Below, in pieces: positions 9,917-18,901 of a stretch of DNA of 64,000 nucleotides. Positions within the stretch are counted from its first letter, which is position 1. Each line of letters opens with the position of its first letter. Origin of the DNA: Deltaproteobacteria bacterium. GTDB lineage: Bacteria; Myxococcota_A; Polyangia; Polyangiales; Ga0077539. The position numbers were made by a program, and so were the translations under genes. A model generated the notes under the pieces. That model had not been told where the DNA came from, ran no database searches, and was given only the letters and a program-made list of their open reading frames with translations. The stretch covers positions 26,370-90,369 of the forward strand of contig JAUXYJ010000062.1 in the NCBI GenBank assembly GCA_030694465.1, read 5' to 3'.

Positions 9917-11841
9917 TCCGCGCGAGCGCAGGGATGTTGGTGCTCGCGAGTGCATTTTCGCTGGGCGATTGCAGGGCGTGCCGCAGCACTCCGCCGCCGA
10001 TTTTGTTTCCGGTGAGCGACGCTGCCGTGGTGCCTGAGGGTGAGCTCGAGGACGCCTCCGAGGTGAGCGATCCAGACGCCGCGACCCCACGCACCCTCGG
10101 CCGTCGCGCCCCAGGCGATGGACTTACGCTCCCGGTAGAGCCCGCGCTGGCGGCGCCCTCGGGCGCACGATTCGTAGAGTATTTGCCCATCGAGTCGCCG
10201 ACTGGTGAAGTCCAAGGTGTCCTCGCGACGCTCAAGCCCGCGCAGGGTCCTGCCACCGCGGCTTACTTCGCGCGCGCAGCCACGGGCTGGACGCGGGTGA
10301 CGCAAGAAGGGCTCGATGCGCCCGACCCGCAGTGCGCCGTGCAGGGGCTCGAGTCCTATGATCCACGTGCATTTTCGCTGAGATTTACACAGTGTGCAGG
10401 CGCAGTCCCGTCCGACGGTGGCGTCAGCACGGTGCTCCCCGGCGCGGTCGTGCAAGAGGCCATGGCGTTTGCGCTGAGCGAAGACGGCCGCACACTACGT
10501 GGGCGCTATCGCGTCGCGGAGCTAGGGCCGTCGCTGCCGAACACACAGCTCGACTTGCGCTTGAGCTACGTGCGTCGCGACAGCGATTTGGCCTGGGATC
10601 TCGCAGTGCAAGTGCAGGTTTCTCGCGGCGATGACCGCCCAGGGCAGGGCCTCACAGCGACCGTCGCGCTGCTCGATCGTGGTGTGGGTTTTGCGCGAGA
10701 CCTCGCCGAGCCTGCAGCGAGCCTCGGTCGCATTGTGCAAGCGGTCGCAGGGCTGGCGACCTCGCGTCGTCGCGCGCCCGAGGCCCTCGCGCTCATCGAG
10801 CGCGCGCAGCGGTTGCGTCGCGTGCTTTGCGTCGAAGGGGCGAGCCCACGCGTGCGTTTGGGCAGCGATTTGGGCGTCCGTTGTGGCACGGCGCTGGACT
10901 CGCTCGCGTCCCAAGAGGCCCGCGCGCTCTTGACCCTCGGAGAGCTCCCCGCGGTCGAAGCGCTGCAGTGGTCCGAGACCGCGAGTGAGTTTGGGTTGGT
11001 CTCGTCGGACCGTATCGACCAAGAGCTTCAGCGCGCCATGGGCTCTGAGACCGGCGTGACCGCGCGCAGCGGGCCGTACCTCGGCTCGGCCCAGGACGAG
11101 TGGCTTGTGCGCAGCGCGATGATCACTTTGGATCCGCCCACGAGGCCCACGGCGGCGCTCCTTCGGGGGACAACGCACGCCAGGGTCTCTTTTGCGTCGC
11201 TGGCCCTTGAGCCCGGCGAGGAGGGCTCGCAACAAGAGCTGTTTCTGCGCAGCCCAGACGGGCGATGGGTCGCCAAGGGCGCGTGGCAGAGCTGTGACGG
11301 TGTTGTCGTCGCGCTCTGCCCGTCGAGTGACGAGACGTGCGTGACGGCCCCTGCGTTGAGCGCGTCGCCTCCGACCGGCGCGACCCTCGCGCGCTTGACC
11401 TCGCTCGCGAGCGCGGATTTTTCGGCCCGCTGCATGCGCAACGAGGCTGGCTATGAGCCGGTTCGCCGCGCGCTGGATCTCCGCGCGGTGGGCTTTGCGC
11501 GCGAGGGGCTCGTGATCTCATGGCGTGGACGCTTGATGCGAACGACCAGTGATTTTTCTCGGTTTGAGCCCATCGTCGCCGGTCAGCCGGTCGGCAGCGG
11601 GTTTGCGCCTGGCTCGGCCGCGAGCGCAGACGGGCGCGTGGTCGCGCTGCAGGGCGCCGAGGGGATCTTCGTCCGCGACGCACAGGGCCGATGGCGCGCG
11701 TGGAAGCCGCCGCAGCTCTCGGGTCGCTTTCGCCAGCTCGGCGACCTCACGGTGGCTTCGGACGGCAGCATGATCGCGGCACGCTTAGGCACGCAGCTCT
11801 GGCTGATCGAGCGCCTCGCCGGGGCGCCCATCGCTCGCTAA
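9913..11841 (+). CDS. Putative secreted lipoprotein of unknown function
   Basis: 642 residues from a GTG that overlaps the rnr stop (GTGA). The N-terminus has a short hydrophobic stretch ending LGDC at about residue 20, which can serve as a lipobox. An Asp/Glu/Ala/Pro-rich linker follows. The body is rich in beta-forming segments and scattered Cys residues, with no motif I recognise. The last ~150 residues contain short repeats resembling G-x-x-x-S-A-D-G-R-V-V-A-L and S-D-G-S-M-I-A propeller-like strands. It is probably anchored in the cell envelope. A 47-base gap separates it from the MFS gene. The product could be called hypothetical with equal justice. Confidence 0.75.
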   Translation: MIRASAGMLVLASAFSLGDCRACRSTPPPILFPVSDAAVVPEGELEDASEVSDPDAATPRTLGRRAPGDGLTLPVEPALAAPSGARFVEYLPIESPTGEVQGVLATLKPAQGPATAAYFARAATGWTRVTQEGLDAPDPQCAVQGLESYDPRAFSLRFTQCAGAVPSDGGVSTVLPGAVVQEAMAFALSEDGRTLRGRYRVAELGPSLPNTQLDLRLSYVRRDSDLAWDLAVQVQVSRGDDRPGQGLTATVALLDRGVGFARDLAEPAASLGRIVQAVAGLATSRRRAPEALALIERAQRLRRVLCVEGASPRVRLGSDLGVRCGTALDSLASQEARALLTLGELPAVEALQWSETASEFGLVSSDRIDQELQRAMGSETGVTARSGPYLGSAQDEWLVRSAMITLDPPTRPTAALLRGTTHARVSFASLALEPGEEGSQQELFLRSPDGRWVAKGAWQSCDGVVVALCPSSDETCVTAPALSASPPTGATLARLTSLASADFSARCMRNEAGYEPVRRALDLRAVGFAREGLVISWRGRLMRTTSDFSRFEPIVAGQPVGSGFAPGSAASADGRVVALQGAEGIFVRDAQGRWRAWKPPQLSGRFRQLGDLTVASDGSMIAARLGTQLWLIERLAGAPIAR

Positions 11842-11888
11842 GCACGCTCAAAGCCTGCGCGCGATTGCATCTCGGTCGCGCTGCGTGC

Positions 11889-13094
11889 ATGTGTCCCGCA
11901 ACGCCCTTGCAAGACCCTCACGCTCGCCGCGACGCGACCTACGTCTCTGCGCTCTATCTCTCACTTTTTGCTTCGTTTGGCCTCTTTGGCCCCTTCTCTG
12001 CGCTCTACCTGCGCCTCGCGGGCTTGAGCGCCGCGGGCGCCACGATGTTCTTGGCGTTTACGCGGTTGCTGCGTGTGGTGAGCACGCCGGTGTGGACCAC
12101 GTGGGTCGACGCGAGATCGAGCCCGCGGCAGGTGCTCTTGTGGACCTCGTTGCCCACGGCGCTGTTGTTCTTGTGGATGTTTGTGTCGGCGCCAGGCGTG
12201 TCGTGGCTTGTGTGCTTTGCGGCGTTCATTGCGCTCCGCGGCCCAGCGGTCTCGCTCTGCGATGTGCTCGCGCTCGACGCAGCCAAGCGCGCAGATACGT
12301 CCTATGGTCGACTGCGGCTGTTTGGCACCGTGGGCTACTGCACTGGCGCCTTTGCGGCGGGCTGGTTGCAGCAGCGCGGAGACCTGCGTGCGGCCCTCGC
12401 GCTCACCTTGGTCGCGACGCTCTTGGGTGCGCTGAGCGTCTCTCGGTTGCCCAAAGTCAAAGCGCCACCACGTCAGGGAATTCTCAGGGATTTGCGCACA
12501 CTCTTCTCTCAGCGCCGCTACGTGGTTCTCTTGCTCTGCGCAGCGCTCCATCAGCTCGGCCTAGGCGCCTACGACATGCTCTATGCCCCCTGGGCGAGCG
12601 CACAAATCGGTGGCACCGTCGTGGGCCTCTCGATCGCGTTGGGTGGCATCGCCGAGGTGCTCTTCATGGCCGGCGGGGGAGGGTGGCTCCGGCGCGTAGG
12701 CCCGCGCGGAGTGCTCACCCTCGCGTTTGTTGTGAGCGCGCTGCGGTGGTTCGCGATGTCACGCACGCAGAGTGCGTGGGTGATGGTCGCGTTGCAGGCC
12801 AGCCACGCGTTTACCTTCGGCGCGTTTTATCTCGCGTCCATTGACCTCATCGAAGCCGAGACGCCACGCACGGTGCGCGCCAGCGCCCAGGGGATCTTCA
12901 CGATGAGCACCTTCGGGGTCGCCGCCGCGCTGGGCCTCGCCGTCGCAGCGCCGCTGCAACGAACCGGTGGATTTATCCGGGTGATGCAGGCATCAAGCGC
13001 CGCGGCTCTCATGGCCGCGCTGATCGCCTGGCTCGCGCTTGGTCCCGTCAAGAGCACTCATCCGGCGACGTCGCCGGGTCCCTCGCAGGTCTAA
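11889..13094 (+). CDS. MFS transporter (MFS_1-like / HcaT-type)
   Basis: The track ORF begins at 11691, but its first 66 residues are Arg/His-rich and overlap the previous gene. The ATG at 11889 starts MCPATPLQDPHARRDATYVSAL and runs directly into the first membrane helix, giving 401 residues. Twelve hydrophobic segments are visible. The sequence SYGRLRLFGTVGYCTGAFAAGW matches the conserved region of the MFS_1-like/HcaT group, which includes aromatic-acid and nucleoside symporters. The substrate is unknown. The last codons (THPATSP) are formed by a copy of the GGCGACGTCGCC palindrome described separately, so the C-terminus may have been extended by that element. Confidence 0.87.
   Translation: MCPATPLQDPHARRDATYVSALYLSLFASFGLFGPFSALYLRLAGLSAAGATMFLAFTRLLRVVSTPVWTTWVDARSSPRQVLLWTSLPTALLFLWMFVSAPGVSWLVCFAAFIALRGPAVSLCDVLALDAAKRADTSYGRLRLFGTVGYCTGAFAAGWLQQRGDLRAALALTLVATLLGALSVSRLPKVKAPPRQGILRDLRTLFSQRRYVVLLLCAALHQLGLGAYDMLYAPWASAQIGGTVVGLSIALGGIAEVLFMAGGGGWLRRVGPRGVLTLAFVVSALRWFAMSRTQSAWVMVALQASHAFTFGAFYLASIDLIEAETPRTVRASAQGIFTMSTFGVAAALGLAVAAPLQRTGGFIRVMQASSAAALMAALIAWLALGPVKSTHPATSPGPSQV
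13062..13078. repeat. GGCGACGTCGCC palindrome, copy 1 (inside 3' end of MFS gene)
   Basis: Near-perfect inverted repeat CCGGCGACGTCGCCGGG located just before the MFS stop and ahead of a convergent gene. It may form a terminator-like hairpin. The same element recurs at 19.6, 30.8 and 45.7 kb. Confidence 0.7.
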
Positions 13095-13137
13095 CGCGCG
13101 AGGTCGCGCTCCAGCCACTGGTGGCGGGATGGTTGGC

Positions 13138-13794
13138 TCACTTCTCGACGAGAATTTCTTCGAGAGGCTTGCGTGTGATGTCTGGTACCTGGCAATCGGG
13201 CGTGGGATATCCCACGGGGATTAGCAAAAATGCGCGCTCGTTCTCGGGGCGCTCAAGCACTTGCGCCAAGAAGGCCATGGGGCTCGGCGTGTGCGTGAGC
13301 GTGGCGAGCCCGGCGTGGTGCAGCGCCGCCAAGAGCATCCCGCACGCGATCCCAACGCTCTCGGTGACGTAGTAGTGCTTGGCTCCGTCGAGCCCGTGCC
13401 GTTGCGCAAACACCACGACCAGGGCGGGGGCATCTTGCAAGAACGCCTTGGTCGCGTTGGTCCCCAGATGCGCCAAATCATCGAGCCATTGTGCGCCTGC
13501 GCGCCCTCCGTAGAACGACCGCTCCTCGGCCTCTGCGGCCTCACGCACCCGCAATTTGATCGCCGGGTCGGTCACCAGAACAAAGGTCCAAGGCTGCTTG
13601 TTTGCGCCCGAGGGGGCCGTCGCGGCGGTCGCAATGCACGCGCGCACGACGTCGAGCGGAATCGCTTGGTCGCTAAAATGCCTCACGCTCCTTCGCCGCG
13701 ACAGCTCGCTTCGCAGCTCGTCTGCGCGCGTCTGCATGGCGCCCTCGTCGTATCGCTCGAAGTCCAGTGCACGCTCTCGAATGTCCGCCATCAT
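13138..13794 (-). CDS. Nitroreductase-fold flavoprotein, iodotyrosine deiodinase (IYD) type
   Basis: The track starts at a GTG (13815). I prefer the ATG at 13794 because a GA-rich stretch (GAGAGAGAA) sits just upstream; this gives 218 residues. The protein matches the IYD subgroup of FMN nitroreductases along its length: RRSVRHFS (FMN phosphate-binding Arg cluster), TAPSGANKQPWTF, VGIACGMLLAALHHAGL and a final LLIPVGYP...VPD..RKPLEEI. IYD uses a Glu-Tyr-Lys triad in its lid to hold the zwitterion of halotyrosines. Here Glu, then Tyr four residues later, then Lys 21 residues further are present with the spacing I recall for mammalian IYD. Reductive dehalogenation of halotyrosine is therefore plausible. 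It lies convergent to the MFS gene and divergent from the PLC-like gene. Confidence 0.9.
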   Translation of the reverse strand: MMADIRERALDFERYDEGAMQTRADELRSELSRRRSVRHFSDQAIPLDVVRACIATAATAPSGANKQPWTFVLVTDPAIKLRVREAAEAEERSFYGGRAGAQWLDDLAHLGTNATKAFLQDAPALVVVFAQRHGLDGAKHYYVTESVGIACGMLLAALHHAGLATLTHTPSPMAFLAQVLERPENERAFLLIPVGYPTPDCQVPDITRKPLEEILVEK

Positions 13795-13859
13795 GCAGTT
13801 CTCTCTCTCGGACACCAGGGAGTTTGCAAAGGCGCCGCGATGCTAGTGTGTGGGCAATC

Positions 13860-14840
13860 ATGAAGCCCTTTCAATGGCTGATGTTCGCAGCCCTCGCGTC
13901 GTGCGCTCCGCCGCTTGTCGCGCCGCAACAAGACGGCTCGGTCGACGCCTCCATGCCGAGCGATGAGGGCCCCGAGGCCTCGCTGATGCCCGAGGTCTCG
14001 GTGCCGGTGGACGCGGGGTTTCGATGCACCCGCGGCGCGCGCGCGCCCTTGGGCGATCCGCTGCTCTGCAATGGCAGCGCGCAGCTGTGTTCCCTGCGAT
14101 TTGACCAGGGAATCTATCCCACGACGCACAACAGCTTCGCCATCGAGGACGAGCGCTTTGGAGCTCCTAACCAGCGACGATCGTTGCGCACGCAGCTCGA
14201 CGACGGCGTCCGTGGGCTCATGCTCGATGTTCACTACGACCGCGGGCGGGTGTACCTCTGCCATGGCCCGTGCTCGCTCGGCCGCAGGCTCTTCTCGGAC
14301 GCATTGTGCGAGCTCACGAGGTTCTTAGACGAGCGCCCTGACGCTGTGCTGACGCTCATTCTTGAGAGCTACGTGAGCGCCAACGACGTGGTGCGCAGCT
14401 TCGAAGAGTCTTCGCTCATCGAGCGGGTGTACGCGCACCCAGTGGGCAGCCCATGGCCCACACTCGAGTCGCTCGTGCGGCGCGACAAGCGTGTGATTGT
14501 GCTCACCGATCGCGAGGGCGGCGCGCCCGATTGGTACATGCCCGTGTGGACCCACGCGCGCGAGACACCCTACGCCGCACGGACCCCCGAAGAGCTCGCC
14601 CCGTGCACCATGAACCGCGGACGCGCAGGCAACGCGCTCTTGATCTTTAACCACTTTTTGACCAACCCCCTCGGGTCGCCCGAGCTGTCCGCGATGGTCA
14701 ACCACAACCCGTTCTTGCTCGACCGCGCGCGTCGATGTGAGCAGACGTTTGGGCAGCCGCTCAACTTTGTCACCGTGGACTACTACGACGTCGGAGATCT
14801 CTTCGCGACCACGCGCGCGCTGCAGGGACTTACACCGTAA
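13860..14840 (+). CDS. PI-PLC X-like phosphodiesterase lipoprotein
   Basis: I chose the ATG at 13860 (MKPFQWLMFAALASCAPP) because it opens a signal peptide with lipobox LASC; the upstream part of the track ORF lies inside the nitroreductase promoter. The product is 326 residues. After an Asp/Ser/Pro linker come the two histidine motifs of the phosphatidylinositol-phospholipase-C X fold: TTHNSF and, after GVRGLMLDVHYDRGRVYLCH, the second catalytic His. This family cleaves phosphoinositides or similar phosphodiesters. Bacterial lipoprotein members often have no known substrate. The calcium ligands of eukaryotic PLC are not evident. The stop codon TAA lies within the CTTACACCGTAAG palindrome. 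Confidence 0.85.
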   Translation: MKPFQWLMFAALASCAPPLVAPQQDGSVDASMPSDEGPEASLMPEVSVPVDAGFRCTRGARAPLGDPLLCNGSAQLCSLRFDQGIYPTTHNSFAIEDERFGAPNQRRSLRTQLDDGVRGLMLDVHYDRGRVYLCHGPCSLGRRLFSDALCELTRFLDERPDAVLTLILESYVSANDVVRSFEESSLIERVYAHPVGSPWPTLESLVRRDKRVIVLTDREGGAPDWYMPVWTHARETPYAARTPEELAPCTMNRGRAGNALLIFNHFLTNPLGSPELSAMVNHNPFLLDRARRCEQTFGQPLNFVTVDYYDVGDLFATTRALQGLTP

Positions 14841-14841
14841 G
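14829..14841. repeat. CTTACACCGTAAG palindrome, copy 1
   Basis: A 5-bp perfect inverted repeat with a 3-base loop (CTTAC-ACC-GTAAG). It overlaps the stop codon of the PLC-like gene and sits just before the convergent extensin-like gene, so it could act as a weak bidirectional terminator. The same 13-mer is found at 24.9 and 42.6 kb. Confidence 0.6.
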
Positions 14842-14849
14842 GTGAGCGC

Positions 14850-15722
14850 CTAGTGCACGTATTGCCACTGCACGCCGCGGGTGATCTCAAGGTGAAAGTG
14901 ATTGCGATGGGGCCGGTTAAAGTTGGGCGTGAGCACGACGTGAAAGATCCCTCGGCGTGCAGAATCACAGGCGATCGTGCGTAGCAATCGCGCACCCTCG
15001 TCGCGTGGAACGTGCGCCATGGGGCCGCACACCGGCCGCCGCATCCGTCCATGAAAGTCCGCCAAGACGCTGAACGTGCGCCCGTCGTCGAGCACAAACG
15101 AGCCCGCATCAATGGCCATCCCGCCAGGGTGCCGTGTCTGCACCGGGCGCCGTTGGGCTTCGGACTCGGTCGGCGCGCGGTAGGTGCTCAGGTGGATCAG
15201 CGTGTGCACGTGGACGGCGCGGAGAAGCCGCGAGAAGCGCACCAAGGCCACGGCGAGGCGGCAGTCTACGAGCTCTCGCACGCGGGGGTGCCCACTGCCA
15301 CGGTAGGTCACCCCGCCGATGGGGCCAGTGATCCAAATGGGCTGAGAAATACCTCGCCATTGTCGATCGCTAAGCTCAAACGGGACCTCGGCTCGGCGCA
15401 GCACCCGCAGGCACTGAGCGTCCGAGAGCGCGGCGATCTCATGGGCCGTCATAGGGGTCTCAGGGATCGCTTCGCCCTCGAGGGTTCCGCTCCGCTCGCC
15501 GTCCTCGGCGACAGGGTCCGGGAGGTCATCGTCGGGGTTTCCCAGCACCCGTGATGCGACCGATTCGTCCGTGTGCTCAGCGTTCTCGTGGGGGCTCTGA
15601 AGGCTCGCGTCGGCGACCGCTGCGTCTGTCCCTCCGCCGTCGACAATCGCCCGCTGTGCGTACGCCGTAGGAGCGCTCACGCACAGCGCGAGCGAGACAC
15701 TCCACCGGGCAAATCGCGTCAA
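14850..15722 (-). CDS. Extensin-like C-terminal domain protein (putative peptidoglycan-active, exported)
   Basis: 290 residues from a TTG start that overlaps the upstream gene stop (TTGA). A clean signal peptide (WSVSLALCVSAPTAYAQ) is followed by an Asp/Glu/Ser linker to about residue 90. The C-terminal ~180 residues fit the extensin-like C-terminal family: RHPGGMAIDAGSF, which supplies a conserved His and Asp, and the terminal NRPHRNHFHLEI with His-x-His. That arrangement resembles the metal site of D-Ala-D-Ala peptidases of the M15 fold, so a role in cell-wall remodelling is likely but inferred. It is co-transcribed with the PDZ protein upstream. Confidence 0.85.
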   Translation of the reverse strand: MTRFARWSVSLALCVSAPTAYAQRAIVDGGGTDAAVADASLQSPHENAEHTDESVASRVLGNPDDDLPDPVAEDGERSGTLEGEAIPETPMTAHEIAALSDAQCLRVLRRAEVPFELSDRQWRGISQPIWITGPIGGVTYRGSGHPRVRELVDCRLAVALVRFSRLLRAVHVHTLIHLSTYRAPTESEAQRRPVQTRHPGGMAIDAGSFVLDDGRTFSVLADFHGRMRRPVCGPMAHVPRDEGARLLRTIACDSARRGIFHVVLTPNFNRPHRNHFHLEITRGVQWQYVH

Positions 15723-16372
15723 AATCGCACCCCGCCGGTCCCCGGCGCGAGCTCGACGTGCAGCAACAAATCTCGCGTACCGCGACGCAGTCTCAGCGTC
15801 GTGTGGACGCGATTGCGGATTTGGCTGTACGCGCCCAAAAGCTCGTCGAGTGTTCGCGTGGGCCGACCGTCGATCTCGACCAAGCAGTCTCCGGCGTGGA
15901 TGCCTGCGGCGTGCAAATACCCTTGCTGGTCGAGCGCGGTGAGCTCAAGTCCTCCCTGCGGAGCGATCCGCGCGCGCGTCCCACGAATTGAGCTCGAGAG
16001 GCGCTGAATGCATGCCGCGTCGAGCCTCACGTGCCCATCGTCGCGCACCGAGAGCCCGTTGAGCACTGGGCGAAATCGATGCGCGCGCGGGGCGGCTCGG
16101 TGGGCTGCGGCGCTCGCCGGAGCGTGCTCGATCAGCGCAAGCCGTGTGGGCTCTGCGGCCACAGCGCTCGGCGCGCCAAGCTCGTGTGGCGCGTTGCCCA
16201 CCGGCAGCGCATCGTGACGCACCGCGCGCGACCGCTGCGCGTAAGGCGCCGCAGCGTGTGCCCTTGGCTGAGCCGTGACTCCCCGAAGTGCTCGCGATAC
16301 GCCCCAACGAAACACGCCAGCACAGAGCGCAGATGCCAGTAAAATCACCAGCAAATCGCGCATTGTGCGCAT
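15719..16372 (-). CDS. Single-pass membrane PDZ-domain protein (GspC-like architecture)
   Basis: The 399-residue track ORF is too long: its first half lies antisense to the divergent CPBP gene. The ATG at 16372 (MRTMRDLLVILLASALCAGVF) opens directly into a membrane helix, leaving 217 residues. A periplasmic Ala/His/Arg-rich linker is followed by a short conserved stretch (RFRPVLNGLSVRDDG) and a C-terminal PDZ-like domain (GLELTALDQQGYLHAAGIHAGDCLVEIDG). This N-terminal helix, small domain and PDZ order is that of the type II secretion component GspC, but no other secretion gene is nearby. It is translationally coupled to the extensin-like gene, suggesting a joint envelope role. Confidence 0.75.
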   Translation of the reverse strand: MRTMRDLLVILLASALCAGVFRWGVSRALRGVTAQPRAHAAAPYAQRSRAVRHDALPVGNAPHELGAPSAVAAEPTRLALIEHAPASAAAHRAAPRAHRFRPVLNGLSVRDDGHVRLDAACIQRLSSSIRGTRARIAPQGGLELTALDQQGYLHAAGIHAGDCLVEIDGRPTRTLDELLGAYSQIRNRVHTTLRLRRGTRDLLLHVELAPGTGGVRF

Positions 16373-16529
16373 CACCGTGGGCCTCGCTGCGGAGGCTCGT
16401 GGGCGTCCATTGTGATGGTCGTGAGAGACATGGGTGGCCTGTTCGAAGGGGAGCGCGCTTGCAAGATACCGCGAGCAAGACGCCGAGGGCAGTGCACGCA
16501 GAGGACAAGCGCGATATTCACCCCACACG

Positions 16530-17777
16530 GTGAATGATCGGTTGCGCGCGCGCCTCTCGCTGCTCTTTGGCTTGGTCTCGGTGCTCGTGGCGCTTGGGCT
16601 CACACACTCGCTGATCGCAGAGGATCGCGTGATGCGTGTCGCACGCGAGCCGCGCGAGGGCCCCAACACGTCGCCGCGTTGGCAGACCACGCTCGCGTTG
16701 CCTCGGTCCGCCACCGTGCGCGCTGTTTTGTGCCCTGGCCAAGCGTCGGAGGTCCTCCGCGAAGACCCAGCGAGCGCGCTGGTCCTCCGTGGTCTGGACG
16801 GAATCGAGCGCGCACGGCAGCCCCTCGGATTTGACGAAGGTCGCGCACGGCGATGCATCGAGGCGACCGCGCACGCAGGAGGCGTTGTCCGCGTCGAGCT
16901 CTGGATGAGCCCACACAACGCGCGCCTGGGTCGCGCGATTGATGTCTTCTCGCACAGAAGAATTGCAGTGTATTTCGCGATCCCGAGCGTCCTGCTCGTG
17001 GCCGCGGTCGCGCTGGCGCTCCTCGGTCCACGCGCCCCCGAGCGTGACCTCGTCGGGGACGAAGATGCAGATGCAGAGGGCGCCGGCGAGCCTCCGGTGC
17101 AATGGCCCCACGCGTGGCTCTACGCGATCGGCGCGTATTTGCTCATTCATTTTCTTAACGCGATGGTCTCGTTGGTCTTGATGAGCCTCCGGCGTCCAGT
17201 GCCTGGGAGCATCGATGGCGTGTCGGTCCTGCTCGGCGCGCTCGCGCAGCACGCGATCATGATCGTGGTCTCACTCGCGATGCTCGGCGCGCTCTCACGC
17301 AAGACCTCACTGGCGACTCTGCGTGAGCGGTCGGGCTTCGGTCCGATGTCCATTCGCCAGGCGATTGCCTCGGTTTTGGCAGCCTCGGTGCTGGTCTCAG
17401 TGGCCTTCGGCGCGGCGCGATGGATCCCGGATTTGGCAAACACTCCCATGGGTCAGCTGCTCGAGCGAGCGCCCCCACGGTATGCGATCGCGGTGGGCGC
17501 CATGCTCGCGCCCTTGTCCGAAGAGCTCTTCTTTCGGGGCGTCTTGGTGCGCGCGTTTGGGCGACGGAGCGTGTGGCTCGGGGCGCTCGCGTCCGTGGTT
17601 TTCTTCACCGCGGCGCACGTGCTGCAGCTCTGGGGAGCGTGGGCTGCGCTCGTCCCGATCTTTGCCGTGGGGGCTACCAACGCGGTGCTCCGCGCCCACT
17701 CCCGTGGGCTCGCGCAGCCGTGGCTTGTGCACACGCTCTACAACGGCGCGCTCACCGTGGGACTGTTTTTTACCTGA
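16530..17777 (+). CDS. CPBP-family intramembrane metalloprotease (CAAX protease/Abi)
   Basis: I chose the GTG at 16530 (VNDRLRARLSLLFGLVSVLV), which begins a membrane helix; the track extension upstream overlaps the divergent promoter. The product is 415 residues. A periplasmic region of ~130 residues separates the first helix from seven or so C-terminal helices. The CPBP motifs are all present: EELFFRG (catalytic Glu-Glu and Arg), FFTAAH (His) and HTLYNG (His and Asn). The family cleaves prenylated or membrane-bound substrates and includes bacteriocin immunity proteins. The exact substrate is unknown. It is divergent from the PDZ/extensin pair with 157 bases between start codons. Confidence 0.9.
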   Translation: MNDRLRARLSLLFGLVSVLVALGLTHSLIAEDRVMRVAREPREGPNTSPRWQTTLALPRSATVRAVLCPGQASEVLREDPASALVLRGLDGIERARQPLGFDEGRARRCIEATAHAGGVVRVELWMSPHNARLGRAIDVFSHRRIAVYFAIPSVLLVAAVALALLGPRAPERDLVGDEDADAEGAGEPPVQWPHAWLYAIGAYLLIHFLNAMVSLVLMSLRRPVPGSIDGVSVLLGALAQHAIMIVVSLAMLGALSRKTSLATLRERSGFGPMSIRQAIASVLAASVLVSVAFGAARWIPDLANTPMGQLLERAPPRYAIAVGAMLAPLSEELFFRGVLVRAFGRRSVWLGALASVVFFTAAHVLQLWGAWAALVPIFAVGATNAVLRAHSRGLAQPWLVHTLYNGALTVGLFFT

Positions 17778-17789
17778 AAATTGTCAGGT
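17772..17789. terminator. Hairpin between convergent genes
   Basis: ACCTGA and TCAGGT form a 6-bp stem with a 6-base AT-rich loop right at the CPBP stop codon, followed by a second palindrome CGCAATTGCG. It lies between two convergent stops (17777 and 17807), which suits a bidirectional terminator, although no clear T-run follows. Confidence 0.5.
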
Positions 17790-17806
17790 CCTATCGCAAT
17801 TGCGGT

Positions 17807-18901
17807 TCAGCCCGCGGCGTCTAGGTCGAGCCCACCGTCGGTGCTCGCGTCGGTGCTCACGTCTGGGCTCGCGTCAGGCGAGGGCACTACATCCGCGCCA
17901 GCCTCCGCAGCGCTCGCGTCGGTGCCGCCATCGGTCACTCCGGCGTCTCCGTCCGCTGCGCAGACCCCGAAGCGTGAGCTGGTCCCCATGCGCGTGATGC
18001 AGCGCGTGCCCGCGGGGCAGGTGGTGCCCGCGCGGAGGCAGTCCACGGGCATGCAGCCGCCCGTGGCGTACACGGGCATGGTCATCCCGGTGGGCACGAC
18101 GCGGTTGCAGAAGTACCCAGCGCGACAGTCGTTGTCCATCGTGCACTCTTTCCAGCACGAGACGGGATCCCCGGTCATTTCGCCTGAGAACGGGATGACC
18201 ACGCTACCCATCGGGCACCCTCCGCGAGGCAAGGGCATGTTGCGCGTGAAGGTCTCGGGACGGCGTGTGACCGAGTAGCAGTACCCGTTGAGGTATCCCG
18301 TGGGGGTGTCTGGCATGGGCGTCGCGCTCGTGGGCAAACGGCAGCGTCCACCGGCGCAGTCGGTCGCGGCTGCGCAGGGTTCGCCATTGAGCGCGCCCAT
18401 CACGGTCGGGCTAGCTTCACACGTGCCACCGTACGGATTGCATCGGCGAGGCGAAACACACGCTGGTTCTCCGGCCGCAGGCATCTCTGCGCAGCCCGGA
18501 AAACACCCGCGCTTGTCCATCGCGTTCGAGTCCCAGAAGAAGCACAGCCCGCTGTAGTCCGCGCACTCGTTGGCGCCAGGCGTGCACCGCGGAATGCAGT
18601 TGGATCGATAGCACCACCCCGTGTCACCGCACACCGAGTCGCGGGTACACGCGCGGGTACAGAGGCCGCCGGGATAGCTCAAATCACAGCGCGAACCTGT
18701 CGCGCAGTCAGTGTCTCGTGCGCAGCGTGCAAACAGCGGCGCGCCTGCCTCTCGCGCGACGTCTTGGGCTACTGGAGTGTCCGTCATCATGGTGACGTCC
18801 GCGCCCGCGTCGGTGTTGAGGGGAGGGGGCGCGCAAGCCGCGAGAGACCACGCCGCGAGCGCTGTGAGTGCGATGCCAAGAGGGCGAAAGGGAGGGGTCA
18901 T
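17807..18901 (-). CDS. Cys-rich lipoprotein with DxDC-type repeats
   Basis: The track ORF runs to 19549 antisense to the Rieske gene. The ATG at 18901 (MTPPFRPLGIALTALAAWSLAACAPPP) gives a typical signal peptide with lipobox LAAC and 364 residues. An Asp/Thr/Ala linker precedes about seven Cys-rich units of the pattern C-x-x-D-x-D/S-C-x-x-G-x-x-C (for example CARDTDCATGSRC and CTMDNDCRAGYFC), stabilised presumably by disulphides. The tail is an Asp/Ala/Ser low-complexity stretch. Such Cys-rich lipoproteins are abundant in myxobacteria and have no assigned function. It is convergent with the CPBP gene and divergent from the Rieske gene. Confidence 0.85.
   Translation of the reverse strand: MTPPFRPLGIALTALAAWSLAACAPPPLNTDAGADVTMMTDTPVAQDVAREAGAPLFARCARDTDCATGSRCDLSYPGGLCTRACTRDSVCGDTGWCYRSNCIPRCTPGANECADYSGLCFFWDSNAMDKRGCFPGCAEMPAAGEPACVSPRRCNPYGGTCEASPTVMGALNGEPCAAATDCAGGRCRLPTSATPMPDTPTGYLNGYCYSVTRRPETFTRNMPLPRGGCPMGSVVIPFSGEMTGDPVSCWKECTMDNDCRAGYFCNRVVPTGMTMPVYATGGCMPVDCLRAGTTCPAGTRCITRMGTSSRFGVCAADGDAGVTDGGTDASAAEAGADVVPSPDASPDVSTDASTDGGLDLDAAG

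Noticed and set aside
15719-16372. Type II secretion protein GspC
   Set aside because: The helix-plus-PDZ layout fits, but no other secretion gene is nearby and the conserved GspC homology region is not convincing.
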